NCBI RefSeq assembly: GCF_963082655.1
Contig: NC_081553.1
Location: 154,102,441-154,166,440, forward strand
From: Stomoxys calcitrans
Taxonomy: Eukaryota; Arthropoda; Insecta; Diptera; Muscidae
DNA length: 64,000 nucleotides
Direction of reading: 5' to 3'
Positions within the stretch are counted from its first letter, which is position 1, and the number at the start of each line of letters is the position of its first letter. The notes below the pieces were generated by a model. The model was not told the origin of the DNA. It searched no databases and was given only the letters and a program-made list of their open reading frames with translations. The position numbers were made by a program, and so were the translations under genes. Below, in pieces: positions 11,181 to 21,194 of this stretch.

Positions 11181-14062
11181 TTAATGAGGTGCATGGTTTA
11201 AAAATTTACTACCATAATCTGTCTGGTATGCGTACGAAATCCAAGGATGTTTTTGATTTCTCCAATCAATTGAACTATGATGTTATTGCTCTTGTTGAAA
11301 CCTGGTTGAACGATGACTTTTGTGATGCTGAGTTCTTCGATCTAAATTTATTTGCTGTTTACCGTAAAGATAGAAATGTTTCAAGGACTGGATATTCTAG
11401 AGGAGGTGGTGTGCTCTTGGCCGTTAAATCTCAATACAAGTCAAACTTATGTGGTTTGGATGATGACAGCGGATTATTAGACCAAATTGCTGTATGCATA
11501 AATGGTTTAAATCTTAGCGTTGTATTATGTTTGTCTTACATACCCCCAGGTAGTAGTGCATCTATTTATTCGAAGCATATTGATAATATTTTTGCTATTG
11601 AAGTAAGCATGGGGTCGAAAGCTAATATTTGTGTTATGGGTGATTTTAATTTACCTAACATTTGTTGGTCAAAATTTGACGACAATCATTTTTTAACGCC
11701 CACTAATGTAAACAAGGATTACGAGGTCAATTGTATTGATACTTTATTAAGTTTAAATCTTGTTCAAATTAATCATTTTTCTAATCAACTTCACCGATTT
11801 CTTGATCTTATTTTTGTTCCAAATGATTTTAAATTTAATGTTTATGAATGTTTGGCTCCAATTTCCCCATCTAATCTACATCATATGCCTATTGTTGTTG
11901 AAGTAGGTTATTTTAACTTTCTAAAATCATCACCGTCTCAAAATCTGGCTCTAAATTATAACGTTTGTGATTTTAATATGTTGAATTCAATTCTTGGCTC
12001 CATTGATTGGATAAAAATATTTAATGATAAAACATCATCAGTTTGTTATGATTTTTTTATAGAAAAAGTCTCTGATATACTTAAATCTAATGTTCCGTTT
12101 AAGAAAAATAAGCCACATAAACTGCCTTGGTATACGACAGGTCTTAAGAAACTTAAAAATTTACGAAATAAATTTCATAAGCGCTTTTTGGCGCATGGTG
12201 ATCCAGAAGATTTGGTCCAATGCAAGCATTATCAACGTGAATTTAATTTTTTAAATAAATTCCTCTATAAGCAATACATTCTGGATAAAGAGAATGAAAT
12301 TAAAGCCAATCCTAAAAGCTTTTGGTCTTATGTTAACTCTAAAAGGAAAACATCTGATATCCCATCTACTCTCACATATAATGGCTGTACATCAAAATCT
12401 GGTGTGGACGTGGTTAATATGTTTGCTTCTTTTTTCAAATCTAATTTTGATTCTCCCGTAACAAGTAGCGCGGCAGTCCTTGATTCTGTATCTGCTATTA
12501 ATTTGGCAAATATTTCTGTTTCGGATGAAGATGTGTTGGACGCTATTTTTAATATTAAGAATAGTTTTAAACACGACGCCGATGGCCTTTGTGCTTATTT
12601 TCTAAAAAAGTGTTCTATTTGTGTAGCTCCAATTTTAACTTTCATTTTCAATCTCTCTATTAAGGAGGGTATATTTATTAATAGATGGAAAGTAGCATCA
12701 ATTACCCCAGTTTTTAAAGGTGGCAGAAAAGACGATGTAACTTGTTACAGGCCAATTGCTAAATTGTCGTGTGTTTCAAAAGTGTTTGAGCATGTTATTC
12801 ACAAAAAATTGTTTTTTATTTGCAAATCATTTATTTCTCCCCATCAGCATGGATTTTTTTCAGGAAGATCAACTTCAACTAATTTGGTTCTCTTTACAGA
12901 ATATTGCCTATCTGCCTTTGAACGTGGCTGTCAAGTTGAAGCCATTTACACAGATTTATCAAAAGCTTTCGATAAAGTATCACATTCTATATTGCTCGAT
13001 AAATTACAAGAATTAGGGTTTCATTCCAATTTTCTTTCTTGGATCGCTTCATATCTTCACAACAGAGTGTGTACAGTAAAGGTGGAGAGTTTTGTATCTT
13101 CACCTTATATTCAAACTTCCGGTGTGCCTCAGGGTAGTATCTTGGGGCCACTTCTTTTTATTTTATTCATAAATGGCATTTCCTCATGCTTTTCAACATC
13201 TAGATTTCTGCTCTATGCTGATGATTTAAAAATATTTCATAAAATTGAGTCTATGTCTGATGTCTTCGATTTACAGAATGACTTGGACAATCTGCTGAGT
13301 TGGTGTATTAGCAACAAGCTTCTTATAAATTTATCGAAATGTGCTCACGTCTCTTTTTACAGATTGCGTCATCCAATCCAAACTTCATTTAAAATTGGTA
13401 ATTGTGTACTTAAAAAATCAACTTCAGTTCGCGACCTGGGTGTGATTTTTGATTTCTCCTTGTCCTTTGTTCCACATATTGACTATATAATACCTGATGC
13501 TTATAAGGTCCTTGCTTTTATTAAGAGAAATTGCTTTGATTTTTCTGATCCTAACACTTTCAAGATATTATATACAACTTTTGTTAGATCAAAGTTGGAG
13601 TATGCCGCCATCATTTGGGATCCTTATTGTATTTCGCATATCGGTCGTATTGAACGAATTCAAAAACTTTTTTCTAAATTTGCCCTTAGGCCTTTGTTTC
13701 CTTTGGAGCATCCACCATATCGGTCGCGATGTTTGTTACTGGGACTACAGAGTTTGGATTGCCGTAGAAAATTTCAGTCTGCTTTATTTATTTTTGATTT
13801 GATTAATAATCGTGTCGATTCTCCCGATTTGTTGGCTTTAGTTCCGTTTTCTGTTCCAGTAAGGAGTTTACGATTTACTGATTTATTTAGTATTAAATTT
13901 CATCGTTGCAATTATGCCCGCAATGGACCACTAACACGCTCATTTTTAAATTTAAATCGAATTAATTTAAATTTTCAAAAAGAATCGAAGCCAAGTATTG
14001 ATTTTAGCACATCTAAAGAAGTATTTAGGTCAAGTTTATATTGCGCTTTTCCCCTAACATAG
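11177..14062 (+). CDS. ORF2 endonuclease-reverse transcriptase of CR1-like element
   Basis: A 961-residue frame. The N-terminal apurinic-type endonuclease shows YYHNLSGMRTK, VETWLND, a GDFN block and LDLIF, then LHHMP where most relatives have an SDH-type block. The RT follows with FDKVSH (DLSKAFDKVSH), GVPQGSILGPLLF and the catalytic YADD (LLYADDLKIF). A C-terminal region after about residue 780 has no RNase H signature. The protein nicks target DNA and reverse-transcribes the element RNA there. The frame opens with TTG inside TTGA, shared with the ORF1 stop; the first in-frame ATG is at about codon 18, within the endonuclease. Translation may use termination-reinitiation, or start at that ATG. 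No internal stop is present. Confidence 0.85.
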   Translation: MINEVHGLKIYYHNLSGMRTKSKDVFDFSNQLNYDVIALVETWLNDDFCDAEFFDLNLFAVYRKDRNVSRTGYSRGGGVLLAVKSQYKSNLCGLDDDSGLLDQIAVCINGLNLSVVLCLSYIPPGSSASIYSKHIDNIFAIEVSMGSKANICVMGDFNLPNICWSKFDDNHFLTPTNVNKDYEVNCIDTLLSLNLVQINHFSNQLHRFLDLIFVPNDFKFNVYECLAPISPSNLHHMPIVVEVGYFNFLKSSPSQNLALNYNVCDFNMLNSILGSIDWIKIFNDKTSSVCYDFFIEKVSDILKSNVPFKKNKPHKLPWYTTGLKKLKNLRNKFHKRFLAHGDPEDLVQCKHYQREFNFLNKFLYKQYILDKENEIKANPKSFWSYVNSKRKTSDIPSTLTYNGCTSKSGVDVVNMFASFFKSNFDSPVTSSAAVLDSVSAINLANISVSDEDVLDAIFNIKNSFKHDADGLCAYFLKKCSICVAPILTFIFNLSIKEGIFINRWKVASITPVFKGGRKDDVTCYRPIAKLSCVSKVFEHVIHKKLFFICKSFISPHQHGFFSGRSTSTNLVLFTEYCLSAFERGCQVEAIYTDLSKAFDKVSHSILLDKLQELGFHSNFLSWIASYLHNRVCTVKVESFVSSPYIQTSGVPQGSILGPLLFILFINGISSCFSTSRFLLYADDLKIFHKIESMSDVFDLQNDLDNLLSWCISNKLLINLSKCAHVSFYRLRHPIQTSFKIGNCVLKKSTSVRDLGVIFDFSLSFVPHIDYIIPDAYKVLAFIKRNCFDFSDPNTFKILYTTFVRSKLEYAAIIWDPYCISHIGRIERIQKLFSKFALRPLFPLEHPPYRSRCLLLGLQSLDCRRKFQSALFIFDLINNRVDSPDLLALVPFSVPVRSLRFTDLFSIKFHRCNYARNGPLTRSFLNLNRINLNFQKESKPSIDFSTSKEVFRSSLYCAFPLT

Positions 14063-14159
14063 TTTTTGTAAATATATTTATATTTTTTTATTTTTTTTTT
14101 TTAATTTAATCTTAGTCTGTAAGGATATGAATTCCATTGACTATAATAATAAATAATGA

Positions 14160-14450
14160 GAACCTGAGTCCAGTACTGCCTGGAATTCATATGATCAAAA
14201 ATTGTTTGCAGTGATAGAGCGGATAGGGTCCATTACTGCATAATTTGCAAATTTTGTTTCCAGATGCTGTCACAGAAGAGATTACACGGCTTGTGTTTTG
14301 TTGTCCTGCCGGTTTATCCTTGACTACAATAGAATCCATTGATTGAAACTGGAATTCTAGGAAAGATAGTAATTCATCAATTGTTAGTACCTCCTTTGGT
14401 TTACCGAGTGATTACATTAACCTAATGTAAAGGTTACGATCCATCTTTTT
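14160..14450 (-). pseudogene. BEL-2 gag zinc knuckle and protease active site
   Basis: Minus-strand translation gives CKLCSNGPYPLYHC (a gag zinc knuckle, about 14209-14255) and, only about a dozen residues later, AVLDSGS, the retropepsin active site, ending at the edge of the CR1-like insertion (14160). In intact BEL elements the knuckle and the protease site are separated by far more sequence, so this copy carries an internal deletion as well as the insertion. A 12-bp perfect inverted repeat (ATATGAATTCCA and its complement, near 14126 and 14180) straddles the junction; it may be chance or tied to the rearrangement. Confidence 0.7.
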
Positions 14451-14647
14451 AAACATTAATGGCAGCAGTATGGCGTCCCAAAAGGAAGTATCAATCCCCA
14501 GATTATTCGGTGTCATACAAATCTTTGATTTTAGCTGCAGAGGATGCCCCCGTTGGTTGATTTAGGATCTTCTTAACTAATGTAGCCACTAAAACACTTT
14601 TGTTTTTGTAACGCTCCTACAGGAGCAACCAAGCGGTTTTGTAATTT

Positions 14648-15320
14648 TTATCTATTAATGTCAGGTGGTTTATAAGGTCGCTTGCTTCTCCATTTTCTGT
14701 ACGTTGGGCAGCAGTTGCCTATCCACCATCGCCGAGAATAGTTCATAAAATTCTCCGACTCTTGGTCAAGGCCTGATTCCGATGGGTCCTCCAGGTACTG
14801 CCATACTTCATCGTAAAAGTTCTCTATTTGAAGCCACAGACCTTTGACTGTCTCGATCTTGATGGAGTAGCATTGTATTGGTTCGCCGTCCTCCACCGAT
14901 GTCAAACCCTGAAGAAATCGGTTAAAGGCCGTCATCCGAGCATTTATTTTCCTAGCTATCCCCTTGAAACGGGTTTTACTCCTTTTGCTGAATTTGTAAA
15001 GTGGTGGGTTCTCGTTCACCTTCTCTCTTGTTGACGGCAATGGCTTATATGGTTTGGATCTCAGGTTCTTTATGCACTCTTCAATGTTAGCCCTGGCGGC
15101 ACTATACGTAGCTCCCACAGATGTGTGTAAATTCTCCATTATGTAAGGATCATCAGCCGACAGCGTTGGGTCATATCATACCCATATCTGTTCGCTCAAA
15201 TGCCTGCCACAGGAATGTCAACTCTTCTGATTAATTTTTCATAAATTTCCAACGTTCTACGATCATGAGGGCCTTCTTAATGTTGGCTATGGATTTTTCG
15301 ATTCTCTCGATGGACATCGT
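14648..15320 (-). pseudogene. BEL-2 gag N-terminal part
   Basis: A 163-residue minus-strand frame (14648-15139; KINARMTAFNRFLQGL, LWLQIENFYDEVWQYLED) matches the helical N-terminal region of BEL gag. Farther upstream a methionine near 15315 opens a short piece (MSIERIEKSIANIKKALMIV) that looks like the true gag start, separated by a frame break near 15220. The stretch 14450-14647 has degenerate gag core without a usable frame. Confidence 0.55.
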
Positions 15321-15387
15321 GCTACCTTCTCGACTGAGTTCTGTTGGTTGATGTGGAATTGTTTGTTAGACCACAGCTGGAGTTATG

Positions 15388-15510
15388 TCTGTCCAAATGT
15401 AAACTGCCTTCGACTGTTTTGTTGCTAATGTAAGGCGCAGTTGATGTAAACTGTCCAAATGTAAACTGTCTTCGACTGTTTTGTTGCAAATGTATGGTGA
15501 AGTTGATGCG
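15388..15510. repeat. Two-copy tandem repeat of about 62 bp in BEL-2 leader
   Basis: The block containing TGTCCAAATGTAAACTG, then CGACTGTTTTGTTGC and a closing AGTTGATG, occurs twice in a row with a few mismatches. It lies between the gag start and the LTR, in the element's untranslated leader. Confidence 0.75.
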
Positions 15511-15564
15511 TGTCCAATGCGGACTGCAATGCCTATATGTTAATGAAAATGGTTGTTCGTCCGA

Positions 15565-15775
15565 TGAAGTTCAAAGCAGTTAGAAGTTCCTTACCACTTG
15601 TGAGGGGAAACTCAAAAATGCCTATAACATTAGTTCGGGGGTCACCAAAATGTTATTGGTGCCTGTTGGTTGGAGTGTCGGTGCGTGTTCCGTATTATAG
15701 CATTTAAAGTCCCTTACCTCTGGTGGGGGGAAACTCAAATGTCTATAACCTATTGTCAGGGTGTCACCAAAGTGT
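15565..15775. repeat. Duplicated primer-binding-site region of BEL-2
   Basis: Two diverged copies, about 125 bp apart, share a GGGGAAACTCAAA block, a following CTATAAC block and a GTCACCAAA block. On the minus strand the last block reads TTGGTGAC, right after the LTR end at 15773, where a BEL primer-binding site belongs; the second copy (about 15640-15655) repeats it inside the leader. Which tRNA would prime is not assigned. Confidence 0.55.
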
Positions 15776-16080
15776 CAATTCAAGAAGGGGTAGTGGTTGT
15801 TAGTTTAAACGATGCTTCAAAACTATCACTATTTCCTTTCTTGAGTTTCTGAATCTTTTCTCCTAACACTTGTAACTAGTAGAAAAATGGGCAAGCAATT
15901 ACACCTGGGGTTGTTTTAATAGATTGCCAAATGGCCTTTATTTTGTTTACGCTTATATACTCTTACAGTTAAAAATGGGCTTAAAGAGAAATACTTATTA
16001 ATACGAAAGTTATATCAAAACAGTAAAAGCAAATTCAAGTTTCAATTGATGGCATAAATTTTGTTTCTATGTTCTTAACA
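15773..16080 (-). repeat. 5' LTR of BEL-2
   Basis: A 308-bp minus-strand segment that starts TGTTAAGAAC (complement ending at 16080) and ends in CA at 15773, directly followed on the minus strand by the TTGGTGAC candidate primer-binding site. It holds a TATATAAG box (complement near 15950-15962) and an AATAAA signal (complement of 15937-15942). The matching 3' LTR is not seen at the left end of BEL-2. Confidence 0.6.
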
Positions 16081-16301
16081 TCTGCCTTATAGCAGACGGA
16101 TAAACCAATTAGAACATGGGTTATGGAAAATCGGATTGGTTTCCTTGAGCTTTGTTTTTGTTTAACCCTTGTATTATTCTCCTCACACCTTTTTCCTTTA
16201 AATTATTTACGTTATTTCCTACCTCTAATACTAACTATGAATTGTTTTTTTTTTGGTAAATATTCCTACGAATTAAAACTTTGTTTCATTTTCCTCTTTA
16301 G

Positions 16302-16561
16302 GTCTCTGGACGGCTGCTAGACACTCTCAAATACGCATCCGAGGGGACTTCACAGATAAAGGACACACACACAAATTGGTAAGACACAGCCTTTACCTTG
16401 ATTCCGTTGGAAACATAATTATTGATTGGCTTGATTTTTTTTTCGTTCTTTTTAGGGCTCCCACCAGTAGGATCACCGTCGCACCGCAAGACAGCTCTAT
16501 GATTAGCTCGGAAGATTGGAGCACAATGGACGACTTTGCAGCAATAAAATTATCGCACTGA
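16302..16561 (+). CDS. Possible 3'-terminal exon pair of an unidentified host gene
   Basis: Two blocks join into one open frame. Exon a (16302-16378) is preceded by a TACTAAC branch-site motif (near 16228), a pyrimidine-rich tract and CTTTAG. It ends at a GTAAGA donor. A 77-bp intron ends in TTCTTTTTAG at 16455, and exon b (16456-16561) continues the frame to a TGA. The joined tail is about 60 residues, rich in Ser, Thr and Asp (VSGRLLDTLKYASEGTSQ in exon a; ISSEDWSTMDDFAAIKLSH at the end). An AATAAA signal follows at 16715-16720. I do not recognise the protein. Upstream exons would lie left of BEL-2, making BEL-2 and its nested element intronic. Expression data are lacking, so this is a prediction from splice signals. 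Confidence 0.4.
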
Positions 16562-16721
16562 CCCCCTTTTAGCTTTGGATGGCCAGTGCTATTTGCCAAA
16601 CTACAGGAATCAATTTCTAGTACACAAAAGAAACGACAACAATCAAAAATCTACTTAAAATATTATGATACAAGCCACAGTTCACTCACATTTCTATGTA
16701 ACACAACATGAAAAAATAAAA

Positions 16722-17460
16722 ATTTGCTTTTAAAGGTTAATGTTTTTAATTTACTCCCGTCACTTATAACCAAAGGTATCAATCTTGGTAGAAGTTACAA
16801 ACACTGGATTTTACTTTTCACTATGAAGTTTAGCCGGACAATCCTCTTTTCCCTCGCATCACAGGCATATGTAGGGTCATAATCCTCGCGCCAAAAGCCA
16901 ATTTTCCAATGGTCAACCATTTTTCTCCTAGCTTTCTTTTTGGCCGCTTCTTACTTTTCTCCCAAAGTAAAAAAAACTTTTACTGGCACTCTCTCCAAAC
17001 ACAGGGCCGGTACTTTGTAATGTGAATGGTTATTTGATATCAACTCTGGTCTTTTAACATTTGAATACACGGATAAACGATTTATCGGACAGATCTTCCT
17101 ATCCGACGGATTCCATAACATACCCAAAGTCCAACACTCATTTTCATTAAAGTAATACATTAAATAAAACTGATTTCGGCTCCCATTTCTCCACTCGTAT
17201 ATCTATAAAATTACGTAGTACTGGGTTCTATAAGCAAACACATGCGAAATGTCGCTGCGACCATACACATTTCGCTTCAACAAAATGCAAATGTAATTGA
17301 TTGTTCACGAACTGAGACGATTTCGTTAGCGTATGATTTTCATTCGTGTTGTGTCGTCCAATAGCGTGCGAAAAATTTGGCGAATAATTATTTAGCAATT
17401 TTCTTGTGAATGAACATAGTACTAAACTTTATTCAGAAACATGTATATCAAGGAGGATTA
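16722..17460. other. Unassigned intergenic stretch
   Basis: No convincing gene or known repeat. A 37-codon minus-strand frame starting near 16921 (MVDHWKIGFWREDYDPTY) is short and unsupported. The sequence is less AT-extreme than nearby repeats. Confidence 0.4.
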
Positions 17461-17462
17461 GA

Positions 17463-17642
17463 TAAGGTGGTCTCACGCGAGCGCTGTTAACAGCCGCATA
17501 TTCTCTGCTCATGAATGTACACGTATACATACAAGCAAACAAATTTCTTTACCTGGGTTGGCAAAACGCCGATAAGCTTGATGTTAAGATGGCGAATTGC
17601 ACCATATGATTTGTGGTTGTTGTACAAATGATACCACCTTTA
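17463..17642. mobile_element. Candidate small MITE with imperfect terminal inverted repeats
   Basis: The left end reads TAAGGTGGTCTCAC and the right end, in reverse complement, TAAAGGTGGTATCA, giving imperfect inverted termini around a 180-bp non-coding body. No clear target duplication beyond a TA/TTA is visible. Another AAGGTGGCCGC motif recurs at 18851 and 18957. Confidence 0.35.
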
Positions 17643-17759
17643 ATTGTTTCGCCATGCACGTATACTAGGCCGAAGCGACATGTCGCTGCTGCATTGATCC
17701 AGGCACCAACTCCGACTTACTAACAGCTACTAACCATGACCAACCTTGTAATACCGCAC

Positions 17760-18480
17760 AAGACAATTTTTTTAGTTGGATGACGTTAATAAGAAGTCAA
17801 GTCCTCTCTCACCGGAAACAGTTATCGCGGCCATCATTTCCTGTTTTACCAGCTCACCACGGTGCTGGCGTGTTTAGTGGAGCCCAACGGCCGTATTCTG
17901 GAGATCGGGCTTAGGGTGGTCGCCCCACCCACTCCCTCTACAAACCAAGCCTCTTCTTCCTCCATGTCGTTGCTGGTCGTCCCGCATTAGCCTGCAACAA
18001 AGTGAGGAAATTTTCCAATTTTTATTTTACGTCTGGCAACGTAATTATTGAGCAACCTCTAGATCAAGCGGCATATCAAGCAGATATAGACAACATTCAT
18101 GCAGACATGGTAGCAGATGCGGTACATAGCTACCGGGAGAATGTAGTTCTTGGAGAACGACCGTCTCCCATTGCACCTGAAGAAATTGACCGCCCTCGGC
18201 AAACCAGAGTAGTTTTGGCTCAATTACGTTCCGGCAGAAGCAGCCGCCTCAACTCCTACAGAGCAAGGATTGATGCCGACGTGCAAGATGTATGTCCCGA
18301 TTGTAACCAGGGACCACACGATACTCGTCACCTGTTTAACTGCCCAGCCGGACTCACTTGACTCAGACCCAGATCCCTGTGGACACATCTTAGTCGCAGA
18401 GTTCCTTGATCTTAACACTCAACAGAATTAAACAGACGAAAGATAGAACACAACAAACTGCTACAACAATAACAACAACT
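17760..18480 (+). pseudogene. 3' end of a non-LTR retrotransposon ORF2 with CAA-type tail
   Basis: A plus-strand frame (18002-18361) ends with TRVVLAQLRSGRSSRLNSYRAR, then DVCPDCNQGPHDTRHLFNCP, the C-terminal CCHC-type knuckle seen at the end of LOA/jockey-group LINE ORF2 proteins. A stop breaks the frame just after the knuckle and homologous codons continue for about 60 bp. The 3' end is followed by a tail of ACA/ATA units (TACAACAATAACAACAACT at about 18462). Upstream to about 17760 the coding relic is too degraded to place. The copy is 5'-truncated and dead. Confidence 0.6.
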
Positions 18481-18489
18481 ATTGAGCAA

Positions 18490-19205
18490 CGATCTATAAT
18501 TAACCCTTTAATGTGCAACATATGCGTTACAAAAATCTTCGTTCGAATGAATTGCGTCATTTGCGCTTGCATAAAACAAGGCAAAACATTTTTAAAAACA
18601 AACAAACACTTAACCTGGATATGAAGTGTTGTGATGTTGTTGAAGGAATGAATGAAGCAATTCATCGAGTCAATCCGGTGTCGTGTGATGGCGTGGAGTG
18701 GAATTTTGTAAAATCTTTTAACGAAAATGATTTAGTTAAAAAGTAATAACAGAAAAGTCGACGAATTCAGCATTCGACATCATTAAAATCAGCTGTTTTC
18801 GCTAACGATTAGAAAATCGTCAACGAAACGGAAGACCAAGGCGTATTTATAAGGTGGCCGCATCGGCAAATTGGTACAATATCATCTTTTTTGGGAACTT
18901 GACATTTTATAATTTGTAAACAGGGCGAAGAAAACTCGTGACCAAGGCGTATTTATCAGGTGGCCGCATCAACCCAGCAGAAGAAGTTTATTAATTTTTG
19001 AGTGTCAAAAAAAACACATAATTAAAAATGTACAAAATAGCAATTAGCTCCAGAGGCTATACCCACAAAACTGGCTGGAATATAGAGGTCCGATTGCTGT
19101 CACGAGAAGCTTAGCTGCGAGTTACCGGGCGCGTCCACATGTGCCGGAAAGTGGAATGCTACATACGGAGTAGCTGCAACGGCAGTCGCGCCTATGATGT
19201 CCATA
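18490..19205. other. Unassigned region with a 31-bp direct repeat
   Basis: A 77-codon plus-strand frame (18513-18746) resembles nothing I know and has no splice or promoter support. The 31-bp block beginning GACCAAGGCGTATTTAT and ending GGTGGCCGCATC occurs at 18834-18864 and 18940-18970 with one mismatch. The rest shows no recognisable gene. Confidence 0.4.
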
Positions 19206-19515
19206 CGAAAGACGGGTTATTGGCATATCTTACTTCCCTTATTCAAATCGAACGATGGTAATAGCAATAAACACAAACATCTTTTGCAAAACTCGTTTGT
19301 TTTTCGCACGGCGATCGCCCAACCGTTGATACTGCCAGTGCTGTTTTTGTGTATAGGAAGTGCCCTACACCACATGCGACGTGCCTTTCGTTTGTTTTGT
19401 CTATTTGCATTTTCTTTTTTTGGTCTTAAATTCTTGTTGAGAGATTCCATTGCAGAATATTGTCCGGCTTTAGACCATGGTTTAATGCTTTGTATTCAAA
19501 GAATAGTATAGAAAA

Positions 19516-19990
19516 AAACAATTTCGGCCGGGCCGAATCTTATATACCCTCCACCATGGATCGCATTTGTCGAGTTCTTTTCCCGGCATAATAAACACGT
19601 ATGTTGATGGTCATGAGAGAATCCGTCGTACAAAATTTCAGGCAAATCGGATAATAATTGCGACCTCTAGAAGGCTCAAGAAGTCAAGACCCAAGATCGG
19701 TTTATATGGCAGCTATATCAAAACATGGACCGCTATGGCCCATTTACAATACCAACCGACCTACATTAATAAGAAGTATTTGTGCAAAATTTCAAGCGGG
19801 TAGCTTTACTCCCTCGGAAGTTAGCGTGCTTTCGACAGACATACGGACAGACATGGCTAGATCGACATAAAATGTCGCGACGATCAAAAATATATATACT
19901 TAGGGGTCTCAGACGAATATTTCGAGTAGTTACAAACAGAATGACGAAATTAGTATACCCCCCATCCTATGGTGGAGGTTATAAAAAAAC
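19516..19990 (+). repeat. mini-me/DINE-like interspersed repeat, copy 1
   Basis: It starts with the GGCCGGGCCGAA palindrome and TATACCCTCCACCATGG, and ends with GTATACCCCCCATCCTATGG and GGTTATAAAA, so the ends are partly inverted repeats. Inside are repeated phrases (ATGGCAGCTATATCAAAAC), a GACR-rich tract, the core CATGGCTAGATCGACATAAA and a TATATATA run (about 19840-19900). That order matches the dipteran mini-me/DINE family. It lies in copy A of the tandem repeat and is absent from copy B. Confidence 0.65.
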
Positions 19991-20329
19991 ATTTAAAAGT
20001 CAACAAAAGTGTATTTTGTTGCTAGAAGCATTTGACTGGTTTCCCGTATCGCGATTTAATTTTCGACCAAGAAAAATCATCAGCGGGAGATGTCAAATGG
20101 ATCATGACGCTTTACAATCATTCCAACTAGAGTAAGATGTAAAACACACATCTGAATTTGAACAGGGCTCTTTAAGACGACTTGATTCATAAGCGCAATA
20201 AAAAACAAATCATATCTTACTTCCGTATTCAAATCCAACTTATCGAACGATGGTAATAGCAACAAACACAAACATTTTTTGCAAAACTTGTTTGTTCTTC
20301 GCACGGCGATCGCCCAACGGTTGATACTA

Positions 20330-20936
20330 AAGGGTGATTTTTTTGAGGTTAGGATTTTCATGCATTAGTATTTGACAGATCACGTGGGATTTCAGACATG
20401 GTGTCAAAGAGAAAGATGCTCAGTATGCTTTGACATTTCATCATGAATAGACTTACTAACGAGCAACGCTTGCAAATCATTGAATTTTATTACCAAAATC
20501 AGTGTTCGGTTCGAAATGTGTTCATTCACCGTAACGTTGCGTCCAACAGCATCTTTGAAAAAATACGGTCCAATGATTCCACCAGCGTACAAACCACACC
20601 AAACAGTGCATTTTTCGGGATGCATGGGCAGTTCTTGAACGGCTTCTGGTTGCTCTTCACTCCAAATGCGGCAATTTTGCTTATTTACGTAGCCATTCAA
20701 CCAGAAATGAGCCTCATCGCTGAACAAAATTTGTCAAAATTTGAACACATTTCGAACCGAACACTGATTTTGGTAATAAAATTCAATGATTTGCAAGCGT
20801 TGCTCGTTAGTAAGTCTATTCATGATGAAATGTCAAAGCATTCTGAGCATCTTTCTCTTTGACACCATGTCTGAAATCCCACGTGATCTGTCAAATACTA
20901 ATGCATGAAAATCCTAACCTCAAAAAAATCACCCTT
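20330..20936. mobile_element. 607-bp mariner derivative with about 190-bp inverted arms
   Basis: A TA-flanked (20328-20329 and 20937-20938) element. Both ends carry the same about 190-bp arm (outer end AAGGGTGATTTTTTTGAGG) in opposite orientation; each arm includes the first 26 or so codons of a transposase (MNRLTNEQRLQIIEFYYQNQ). Between them, on the minus strand, is an internal transposase piece (FSDEAHFWLNGYVNKQNC to GGIIGPYFFKDA), which contains the first catalytic aspartate context of a Tc1/mariner (probably DD41D-type) transposase. So it is a palindromic, non-autonomous deletion product. It splits copy B of the tandem repeat; copy A gives the empty site. A copy of exactly the same length occurs at 55218-55824. 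Confidence 0.85.
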
Positions 20937-21194
20937 TACAAGTGCTGTTTTTGTGTATAAGCAGTGCCCTACACCACATGCGACGTGCCTTTCGTTTGGT
21001 TTGTCTGTTTGCATTTTCCTTTTTTGGTCTTAAAATCTTGTTGAGAGATTCCATTGCAAAATATTGTTCGATTTTAGACCATTGTATTCAAAGAATAGTA
21101 TAGAAAAAAAAAAACATTTAAAAGTCAACAAAAGTGTGTTGTTGCTAGAAGCATTTGACTGATTTCCCGCATCGCGATTTTAAATGGATCATTG

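Larger units (their letters stand above)
10200..14157 (+). mobile_element. CR1-like non-LTR retrotransposon, apparently intact, inserted in BEL-2
   Basis: A roughly 4-kb element made of a short 5' leader (about 45 bp), ORF1, ORF2, a 95-bp AT-rich 3' UTR and an (AAT)-type tail ending near 14157. Both ORFs are uninterrupted. It splits the BEL-2 protease between its active site and its C-terminal half. I see no clear target-site duplication, and the two BEL halves do not abut perfectly: roughly 50-70 codons of protease are missing, so target sequence was probably lost at or after insertion. The PHD-like ORF1 and the RT type suggest the CR1 clade; a jockey-group placement is possible. The 5' boundary is approximate. 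Confidence 0.8.

Noticed and set aside
16298..16599. Minus-strand frames over the exon candidates
   Set aside because: They overlap plus-strand splice signals and have no homology that I can see.
20443..20862. 139-codon plus-strand frame as a transposase gene
   Set aside because: It joins the transposase start to the complement of an internal piece and an inverted arm, so it cannot encode a working enzyme.
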